Source of the DNA: Peribolospora baueri | Lineage: Eukaryota; Basidiomycota; Peribolosporomycetes; Peribolosporales; Peribolosporaceae | Direction: 5' to 3' | Assembly: GCA_029717555.1 (NCBI GenBank) | Contig: JAMDHS010000078.1 | Location: 1 to 64,000, forward strand | DNA length: 64,000 bases | Shown: positions 55,782 to 64,000 of the stretch, one piece after another | Numbering within the stretch: the first letter of the stretch is position 1 | How the letters are laid out: each line of letters begins with the position of its first letter | Position numbers and translations under genes: made by a program | The notes under the pieces: generated by a model | What the model was told of the DNA's origin: nothing | Databases searched by the model: none | The model's input: the letters and a program-made list of their open reading frames with translations, nothing else

Positions 55782-56991
55782 ACTGAGTTGAACTCGGTCC
55801 GGCGACTGGATTCCAGATCGAGTCGTCATCAACCGTTCATGCGTGTCCACCTTACCCCTTGCCCTTGCCCCACCTGCCCTTTCCTTGTCTTTCCGGGTTC
55901 CCGATCTTCTATGCTTCGCCCATTCCATCTTGTCACACGTCTATTCTTGCCCACACTTCTCTCCTCACTTCTTTTGCTCTTTCCCCACCGCAAACGCGGT
56001 GGCGGACCGGCGCCCAGGTCGTCGATGTTTTTTCCCCCGCTTCTGACCTTCTATATAGCTACGTTTGAGCTACTCCCTCTTGGATTGCTTCTGAATGGCT
56101 CTTTCTTCCCTTCTCCGTTCTCGTCGCACGGCCGCCACAGAGCCCGACTAGGGCGGGGATGAGGTCGAGTTGGACGGCGCCGTGCCGTGTGCTCCACTTA
56201 CACACCATGCGCTCCTCTCTGCCTTGAAACGCCTCGCCGGCGGATAAGGCGTAGAAGAGGGAGGCCGTTCGCTCGCTCAAGGTCCGAGGCTCGCTCTCTG
56301 GAGAGACGGGTGGATCCATCGAAAACAACAACCTGCCTCGCACGTGAAAGAAAGCTCATGGTGCGCCGGACGGCGACCGGACAAGGAACATGAGAACCGC
56401 AGCGACGAGGAAGATACTGTCGATCGACTAAGGACGTGGTACGTGTGTGTTTCTTCGTCAGAGCTAAAAGACACGTTTCCCCGGCGACTAGGGAAGCGAC
56501 AGGGCGGCAGCAGGAGGGAGAGAAGTAAACAAGTCTCTAGAAGTTGACTTAGCGGACGTGTCGCGACGCGTCTCGTGTAAATTTGCGGTCGAGCACTCTC
56601 CAACAGCCTGACCGTTCGCTCGAGTACGGGCACACTTCATCTGCTTCGACTCGCCGGACAGGTTGCCTATATCAAGCGTGTGTAAAGGCAGCGGCCAGTA
56701 CCCCGATCAAGGCTAACAGTCACCTTGAGGGCCCACAGCGCCTTACTCGTTTCTCCTTTTCTCCTGCTAGCTGACCACCAGTCCAGTCCTCGCCCTTCTT
56801 GCTGTTCGCACGTTGCTTTCTAGGTTAGAGCGCGAGGGCCGGCTCATAGCCAATCTCTCGTCGTTTTTGCCTCATCCTTTCGTCTCATCTCTACTGCTGC
56901 AGTGCCTCAACTTTCTTCGCCTTCAGGGCTCCATTTGACGATCATCTAACCCAGTATTGTCGGCAGTAGCCTGACGACTCGGGGTGCTCAA
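55782..56991. other. intergenic region
   Basis: About 1.2 kb between the second barrel gene and the large unknown gene, both on the plus strand. CT-rich on the plus strand at 55850-55990 and 56740-56930. No gene or specific site recognised. Confidence 0.4.
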
Positions 56992-59900
56992 ATGGACGGT
57001 CCCCACGACGAGCTCTCCGACGATGACAGCTGCTACAGCGATCCCATTTCCTTGCAAGGCCTCTCCCCCGTCAGCGAGTCCAACGACGAGCCTGTCTTTT
57101 TCCCAAGGGAGACCTGGTATGACAGCCCGCTCGTCCGAACCACCGCCGTCTTTGGGACCGATTCCGACCGACGCCGGCTGGATGGTTTCGCCCTGAACAG
57201 CAGGGCCGCAGGCGATGCGAGGGCAAGGGTCAGGAGAATGGCAGGTGCCTTGGAGGAGACGCCGGTGAGTCCTTGCGAGCGATTTGTATATTTTGGTAGG
57301 CCCTTGAGTCTACCAGGATGTCTCCTGGCGACTCATGAATGTCCTGACACTGCAGGAAGGGCTGACTCTCAACCGACCATACCTTCGTACTCATCAGACC
57401 CCGTGTCTTCACCGCCCACCGACATACTTTTCCCCCGTTCGCTCCTTGCAATGCAATGCGGAAAGGGCCACCGCTGGGGTCCTGCGCGCCGACAGATCGC
57501 CCATCGCCGACGGCGGCTTGCCATCGTCCGCCTCCGACCCCTATCTTCTCCCGTCTCAGCTCCCAATGCTACGTGCTTCTCCGCCCGCACCGGTGTCTCG
57601 GACCCATCCTAGTCCCGATTCGCTGTTTCCCGCGCACCAAGACAGATATCGGCCCAAGTCGCCATCGCCCCTCAAATCCGGCACCTTCTCCCCCACTTTC
57701 GCAGACGTCGCCGCCCTCGAGGCGGCCATCGGCGTCATGGTCGACCGTTCTCCCGTCTCCAATAGACCCAGGGTATCGCAGAGTACTGCTCTCGAGGCGG
57801 ACGCACAGCAGCTACTAAGCTTCTCGTGCTACGCTGCTGAAAACAGTGGCAACCATGAGAGCTCGGTTCGAGGTCGGACGATGGACCGCAAAGCCGACTT
57901 ACAGGAGCGGACCGTTTGGTGGCTCAACCGCCATGCCGACGGTGTTGGATCCGCCAAGACGCTGGGTGCGGCTGCGGCCGCGGAGAAGAGCGGCCATGGC
58001 CGCTGGAAAGGCTCTCGTCGCCCGTGCTCGCTCCCAAGCCACGCTGCCCGCCTTGACGACCGTGGATCGAATGGGCGTGTCGACGACGTCGGCGACAACG
58101 ATACAGCCAAACGTGATGATGCCTCTGGCCATGTCTGCGACAATGGCGATGCACAGTCGGATCGCTCCGCCGGCTCCGCCGGCGCCGAGGCTGATGCTAA
58201 CGAGGGAAAAGGCGACGACAATGATAGCCCGATTCATTTGGCGGGACAACGAGATGGGCTTGGCCAGGGTAGAGTAGGCACCTTGCCCAGTGAGGGTACC
58301 AGCAGAAGGCGACATGCAGGACAGGAGAGTGCCTCTCCTCTGATACATTTTCCGGCTTTAGCAGTGCAAGACGACTCTGTCCCAGGGATGCCTGTGTTCC
58401 TTGCAGGCGCAGTCCGGGTGAGTGGAGAGCGCCGCCACGCATCGCTTCAACCGATCCTCGTCCGGAGAAGGAAGGCCGCTGTCAGTCATTTCCCTTTCAC
58501 CCCTCCTCCCCATCCTTGTCCTCGGGTTTTCCCGTCCCCATTTCCTCTTCGCTCCCTCTCTACCCGACCCCCCTTCTCTTCTCCGATCATCCCAGTCTTT
58601 CTGCTCTTTCACCCCTCTCTTTCGTCGGACTTTCATCGCGCAGGTTTTCTCTCCTCCCTTCTTTCGTTCGCTACGCTTCCCTTTTTTCTTTTCCAAACCA
58701 GCGGCGCAGGTCGTCGTCGAGTGTGGTCATCGCAGACGATCTGGACTCGTCTTGCGTCACCTTTCACCCTTCGTCATGGGTCGCTCCACGGTCTCTCCTT
58801 TTGTCCGCTTTGCGTTCCTTTTTTTTCTATCGATGGCTCTCGATGAGCAGATCGAAAACACTCCGGCTTCCGCGGACCGTTGCGGATCACAGACACTAAC
58901 ACTCTCTTTTTGTCTCTTAATCGATCCCCGTCATTATCCCCCCCGCTGCCGCTGGTCTGTTGACTGGGTCGTTTTAAACGCTCCGTCTCTACTCTCCTTC
59001 CTACCTTTCCACCATAACCAACCCTGCTGTCGACCTGACCTGTTCACCGCTGCTCGACGCACCTGTGTTCGTGCTCATCGGCTCCCTCGGTCCCATCTGG
59101 TAACGCGCTTCCGTCGGGCTCGGCTCTGTCTTTGTTCTCTCGTCAACCCCTCTTCGGTCTGCTTCCTTATCTCAACCGATCATCTCGCCTTGGACGTGCA
59201 CTTTGCCATATCTCGTCGACTCGCTTTTTGGTCTCGCAAGCAGCAGTCTGTTCTCGGCAAAGGTGCCGGTCTCTCGGCCTCCAACCTTGAACCTGCTCGT
59301 CCGTCCGCCGTCTTTATCTCCCCAAAGGCAGCTTCGGCCCCATTAACTAGCTTCTCGGAGGACAGCGACGACAAGGTGATAGTCGAAAACGTCCCCACCC
59401 CTCCCGCCCCACCCTCGCTCTACATCAAAAGCAAAGGTCAGATTGTAGGCGCTGAGCTCCTGCTGATGGCTCGCGAATCCTCCGATTGGGTGACTCAGCG
59501 CGAGAGCCTGGAGACTAGGACCACCGTCACTGCTGGTCTCGCTGAAGACACCGATACGAAGGACGATGCGAACAGTTCGAGACTGATCAAGCCGGACAGC
59601 GCGTCCGTCGCCAGCACGACTGGCGAAAGTGGTGCCCTGGGATTGGTCCACGCTACCAGGACGTTAGAAAACGACGACGATGGTGGGGCTCGCGTCGTTC
59701 GTGGCCTCCCGGACGTCAGCGCCCCTCAGCGCTCTCGGCTCAAGGTTTCGGTGGCTGATAGTCGCGACGACCATGGGAGGGCGGCTTCCGTTGCACCAAG
59801 CCCAGTGGAGATGCGGCCAATCTCTGTGTCGCGTAGGAGGTTGGGCAGTCACCGCTCTAACAGGAGCCGCTCCGTCAGCAACGGGGCGGTTCCCAAAACA

Positions 59901-61922
59901 ATTATCTCCAATTCTATTTCCGACGAGGAACTGAAGGAAGTAGAAATAGCCTACGCAAAGTTCATGGCTCTCGACAAGGCGTTCCGAACCCCTGCTAAGG
60001 AATCGTCTCTGATAAGAGACCGTCAAGGGATGCCGGATGTGAACGACGTTCAGGACAATACTCAAGAGGATAGAATCGGAAAACTCGTTGCGGGAGAGCT
60101 TAAGGTGAGGCATGTTCCCTAATGAGGACGTGACGCGGCAACGGGCTCTTTGGTGACTTCGGTTTGCTGAGCTGCAGGCTTCCTCTCTTTTGTCTTGCAG
60201 AAATTTCACGACCACGTCGCCTTGAACCGTACTGTGGAGTGCGCACGTCGGCGCTGTGCGAGTGAGCTCCATCTGTGGTCTGTCCCTCGTGAAGAAGTGG
60301 GACGTGAACATCAAGCTTCGGTCAACGACGGCGATGACTATCAGCACTCGGCTCGATCTATAAATAGTCATATCAACAGCGTATCTGTAGGCAAAACGAG
60401 CCGAGTGCGCCGTGGGAGTGGGAATGTGGGCGTCCGCAGTCTCCGAGGTAGTCTCAAACGCGACATCAGCCCGTTCTTCTCCCCTGGTGGGGGATTACCC
60501 TCGACGCTTCCCAATACGGACTTGGATGATGCTTTCGAGGATGACGATCGGCACAAAGCAGCGTCCGGAGTCCAGCATCATCCGTGCTCCACAATCGTGG
60601 CCGCGAACACGCTGGAAGTCGATGCGCCTACCCAGGACACGGAGAACTCTTTTGCAGAGACGCTGTTTGACAATGATCTTGGCCTTTGTCTAGAGACGGA
60701 CGGAATCCGGTATTCCGCCACGTCTCCTTCGCTTAGTATTTATGGTTGTCCTCCAGACGACGGTGTCAGCAACTGGGACGTTTGCGCGAGGACGCGCCTA
60801 GATCCGATTTCCCGCGTCCGCGACTGGGTCGGCCATCAAGGCTTGCCCGGCCCACGCTCGCCGCACTCGGTTGCCAAAAACGAGCGGAGAATGAGCTCGA
60901 GTGGATCGTGTATCGTCTTCCCAGAGGAGAGGGAGATCCAGCTCGAGCGGGCACAGCAACAGTCCGTCTTTGCACGCTTCCAGAGGCCGCTCGTTGGCGG
61001 GGAGGCTTCCAAATACCAGGGCCATCTCGCGGACAGAGCAACAGGTCGGAATGACCTGCACAATGTTCCTCCCGGCGCTGTTGAAGGGTGGGTCTCCGGC
61101 ATGGAGCTATCGTCCTCGGCAAGTCGTGATTTGGAAGACGGAGAACACAAACAGGAGTTATCCCCCGCCAAATCGAGGTCGGGCCAGCTCCTCGCCAGTA
61201 TGTTCTACCATCTTCCTGCCCGCTTGCTGCACATGTCGCCTCGCAAGGGAGGTTCGCACGTGTGGCACCTACCGGACGGGCGGTCTGAGCTGGTGCCGAG
61301 TCCGCTGTCGAACTTGTCCAGCCCTTTCTTCGACTCGGAGGACGATAATGAGGACGGGTACGTTTGGAGTCACCCTGGAAATGCCGACACGGGCAACTCT
61401 CGTGGACCCCTTCCTTCGTGGCGCGGTCGCGTGTCCAGTCCCATCGACAGACTATCGACGCCGGATCTCGTTGACCAGTCCCGTCTCCGACGAGGTGCAG
61501 TCCCGGACGAGGGGCCAGGGAAGCTTGTCGGGGAGCTTGTCGGGCGAGACCAAGAGACTGGTGCTCTCCCTTCCGCCTCGCCCTCCAACAAGTTGCGGAA
61601 GCGCCGTAGCAAGAGTCTGAATGCGGCTGATCAGCCTCACTCAAGTTTTGGACTCTTTGGTCTCAACTTGTTCGGGCACTACGTCCACCACCGGAACAAG
61701 GAAACGGTGCAGGTGAGGTCCGAGGAGGGTGACGCGCGCAGGGACGGGGGTCGGAGGCAGAGGTCGCGCGAGCGCCGTTTGGACCGCCATTCGGCCGCTG
61801 CCATGGCTCGTGGGTTGGCGAGCCTCGACTTACGGGTGCTTCCCGGGGACGATTGTGATGATTTGGAGTGCGGTTTGGAGGATGAAGGAGAACATGTCTG
61901 TGGCGCTGCACGGTGCCTTTAG
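56992..61922 (+). CDS. large unrecognised Ser-rich, disordered protein (exon chain partly inferred)
   Basis: Exon 1 (56992-57264) encodes MDGPHDELSDDDSCYSD and ends phase 0 at GTGAGT. Exon 2 (57356, or 57317, to 58417) is phase 0 at both ends, with FSPTFADVAALEAAIGVMVD and an Asp/Gly-rich part. A probable small exon starts at 58702 (RRRSSSSVVIADDLDSSC). A later exon, beginning somewhere near 59240 and ending 60104, contains DDKVIVENVPTPPAPPSLYI and SDEELKEVEIAYAKFMALDK. The last exon (60201-61922) follows in phase 0 (LVAGELK to KFHDHVALNRTVE) and includes SGQLLASMFYHLPARLLHMS and FGLFGLNLFGHYVHHRN. Both halves lack an independent start or stop where they would need one, which favours one gene of roughly 1,300 residues, but two genes remain possible. 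No domain is recognised. The conserved-looking pieces are short helices in a sea of Ser, Arg and Asp. Confidence 0.5.
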
Positions 61923-62397
61923 TTCTTCAGCTGGTGGTGACTGTGAAACCGAGTTGGCTCCCGAACGACTCGACGGTTCTCCGAATATGAGGACTCTCTG
62001 AGAACTCTCAGCGTGGTACCCGACTCGCAGTCCTCATTCACCATCTGGTAGCCAGACGATTTGCCATCTGCAGTAGCTGAAACGGTGATGAAAATAGACA
62101 AAGACATTGACAGGCGGAGCAAGTATCTACGTTGTATATACACAGGCACAATATGTATGGACGGGGGAACGAGCTCGACGTCGAGCGCCTAGGAATCCGC
62201 GAGGGGAAGGCGTCGGAAGGTCGGCGCGGATCTCCGGCGCGGCTCTCGGCACCGACTTCAAGCGATCGCCGGCTGATCATCATCCCCGCGTTTCGTTCGA
62301 CCTTGCTCGATCCCGCATCGCTCCGCTTGGCCCTGTTCGCAGCACCGACACGCACGTCGACGACGTTCTCGTTGACCCGGAGCAGGAGCTGGCCAGC
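61923..62397. other. intergenic/promoter region of the CoA-transferase gene
   Basis: 475 bases between the stop of the large unknown gene and the CoA-transferase start. It contains one TATA candidate. An in-frame upstream extension from 62107 is open but has no homology-like content, so ATG 62398 is preferred. Confidence 0.4.
62135..62140 (+). promoter_or_regulatory. TATA box candidate for the CoA-transferase gene
   Basis: TATATA in the context TTGTATATACACAGG, 263 bases before ATG 62398. Confidence 0.4.
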
Positions 62398-64000
62398 ATG
62401 CGTCCCTCTGTGACTTCCTTCATCCACCCAGTCGCTCTCGCCTGCTCCAGGGCAGCACGCTCGTCGGCGCACCCGTCGGCACGTCGTCTTGTCCCACCGC
62501 CAACCGGCTACAGTCTCACCTTCCCGCGAAGCAGACAGCGAGACCACGTAGCAGCGGCAGGTCCAGGATCGAAATGGTTACTTCGACCGTACTCGACGGA
62601 AACGCCGCCCACCCGTCCAGCGGACAAGATGCCCGAGCCGAGCATTCCACCGCCGCTGGAGGGCATCCGGGTGCTCGACCTGACGAGGGTGTTGGCGGGA
62701 CCCTATGCGACTATGGTGAGCCAGGGCGAATCGAAAATGGAAGGTCTTCCGTTTCATTTCACTACCTGGAAACCTCACTTTCATCGCTCCGCTTTCAACA
62801 CAGCTCTTGGCAGACTTAGGGTAGGTGGACGGACGACGTTCTGTGAAACGTCTCGTTCCAAGTACGACTAGGTACCTGCTCACGAGGCCGCGCTCCTTTT
62901 TACCGTGCATTCCATCCTTTTCTAGCGCAGATGTGATCAAAGTCGAGAACCCGAAAGGCGGAGATGACACCAGTGAGGAGAAGGCCCTTTCTGATCCAAC
63001 CGGTCGCTTCTGACCAATGAGTTTCGGCATTCCTGATGTCCCGCTCTTCGCCCCTTCGCCCCTACAGGATCCTGGCTCCCCCCCTTCGCACCAACACTTC
63101 CCGCCTCCGATCTCTCACAACACGGCCCTCGTCCGGCTCATTGGGACAAGCTACCTCCCGAGTCAGCCTATTTTCTCAGCGTCAACCGGAACAAGCGTTC
63201 CGTCACTGTCGACCTCAAGAGTTCTGAGGGCCTCAACGTTGTCCACGAACTCGTAAAGCGTGCTGACGTGGTTGTGGAGAATTATCTGCCTGGGTGAGTC
63301 GTCTCAACCTTTGCGGGGCTCTTAGAAGATTAGAATTTTAGAAAGAAGCTTCAGTCGCTAAGGTTTTGGCACACTGCTCCCTTATCGGCATGTAGCAAAC
63401 TCGGCAAGATGGGCCTGGGATATGAAGACTGCAAAGCACTGAATCCTTCAATCATTTACGCCAGCATCACGGGTAAGGCTCCTCCTCGTCCGCTGCGTTC
63501 TCCTGTTCTCTACAATACTGAGCCGTCCACTCGGTGGTTTGCTGACAACATGTATTGGTAATATCTCTCACCAAGGCTACGGACAGACTGGGCCGTATGC
63601 TAACGCCGCTGGTTACGACGTGATGTGAGCCATCTCTTTTCCCGTCTACTCTTCATTACGGTCAGTCTACCGTCGACTGATCGTCCATGCTTATCTTGCC
63701 TCTTCTCCACTCTGCCTAGCATTGCCGCCGACGCGGGCCTCTTCCACATCACCGGCGAACCGGACCGTCCTCCCGTGAAGGTCGGCGTGGCGATGACGGA
63801 TCTGACCACCGGCCTTTACACCCAGTCGGCTATCATGGCCGCTCTATTGGGACGATCCAAGACCGGGAAAGGCGTCCATATCGACGCGAGCTTGTTCGAG
63901 AGTCAGGCGAGTGGAGTTATATATTTAACTTGTTTGAGAAGAAGAAGAGCGATTTGCCGGCGGCCTTCCTTACCGATCGTGGTAGCTTCCCCTACCGCCC
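62398..64000 (+). CDS. mitochondrial CoA-transferase family III (SUGCT/CaiB-BaiF type), 3' partial
   Basis: The protein starts with a mitochondrial-type presequence rich in Arg and Ser ([20 protein letters not shown], later [11 protein letters not shown]). The family III core follows: [117 protein letters not shown] and [20 protein letters not shown]. The Asp in the [11 protein letters not shown] motif corresponds to the catalytic Asp that forms the aspartyl-CoA thioester. Closest in character to succinate-hydroxymethylglutarate CoA-transferase of mitochondria, but alpha-methylacyl-CoA racemases and formyl-CoA transferases share this fold. Exon 2 is only 17 bases (62804-62820). The gene leaves the window after a GTGGAG-rich boundary near 63906. 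Confidence 0.88.

Noticed and set aside
57899-58348. Minus-strand frame with two apparent membrane helices opposite the large unknown gene
   Set aside because: Its third codon positions pair with the first positions of the plus-strand frame, where Asp (GAC) and Asn/Ala codons abound. Reading GAC backwards gives Val, so the hydrophobicity is a mirror image of an Asp-rich sense sequence.
58422-59230. First half of the 566-codon frame beginning at 58422
   Set aside because: The translation is dominated by Phe, Leu, Ser and Pro from pyrimidine tracts. It follows a clear GTGAGT donor and is better read as intron, with coding sequence resuming near 59240.

Overview
The window is nuclear DNA of a GC-rich, intron-dense fungus. 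Short introns (mostly 50-180 bases) with GTGAGT-type donors interrupt almost every gene, intergenic sequence is rich in CT/GA tracts, and the gene set (clathrin heavy chain, Rpt4, Rho3, Bud6, Hsk3, Mdm31, Vma21, Tma16) is standard fungal housekeeping. The compact architecture, the protein sequences and the intron style suggest a basidiomycete yeast, most likely of the Rhodotorula/Sporobolomyces type (Microbotryomycetes). The lineage is an inference. Exon boundaries below were set by eye from conserved protein and splice signals; no transcript was available.

Layout. 1-12.2 kb: a DOPA 4,5-dioxygenase-like gene cut by the window edge (-), VMA21 (+), a Rho3-type GTPase (-), a long Ser/Arg-rich protein with a HAM1-like/TULIP-type core (-), and proteasome ATPase RPT4 (-). 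12.7-18.8 kb: clathrin heavy chain (+), ten exons. 20.0-23.3 kb: an unrecognised acidic protein, a second small unknown ORF and a diverged inverted repeat. 23.4-25.7 kb: a secreted alpha/beta hydrolase with a repetitive insertion (-). 27.3-29.1 kb: a RING-like protein with a SUMO-interacting motif (+). 29.4-32.9 kb: a peroxisomal (SKL) acyl-CoA synthetase (-). 34.2-37.7 kb: MDM31-like (+). 38.3-39.4 kb: TMA16 (-). 39.8-43.5 kb: BUD6/AIP3 (+). 43.9-44.4 kb: DASH subunit HSK3 (-). 45.0-47.1 kb: a DUF3431 membrane protein (-). 48.7-50.7 kb: a GT1 glycosyltransferase (+). 53.0-55.8 kb: a tandem pair of small secreted double-psi beta-barrel proteins (+). 57.0-61.9 kb: a large low-complexity unknown protein (+). 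62.4 kb to the edge: a mitochondrial CoA-transferase family III protein (+), truncated by the window end.

The genes do not form one pathway. Several serve cell polarity, membrane traffic and the cytoskeleton (Rho3, Bud6, clathrin, Hsk3), but nothing shows that their proximity is functional. No transposon, viral relic, CRISPR array, rRNA or convincing tRNA was seen. The most unusual features are in accessory parts of proteins: a repeated phospho-like motif in the HAM1-like protein, a RING split by about 150 residues, a seven-unit repeat inside a hydrolase, a Gln where a GT1 enzyme normally has its catalytic His, and an inverted repeat at 22.8-23.15 kb.
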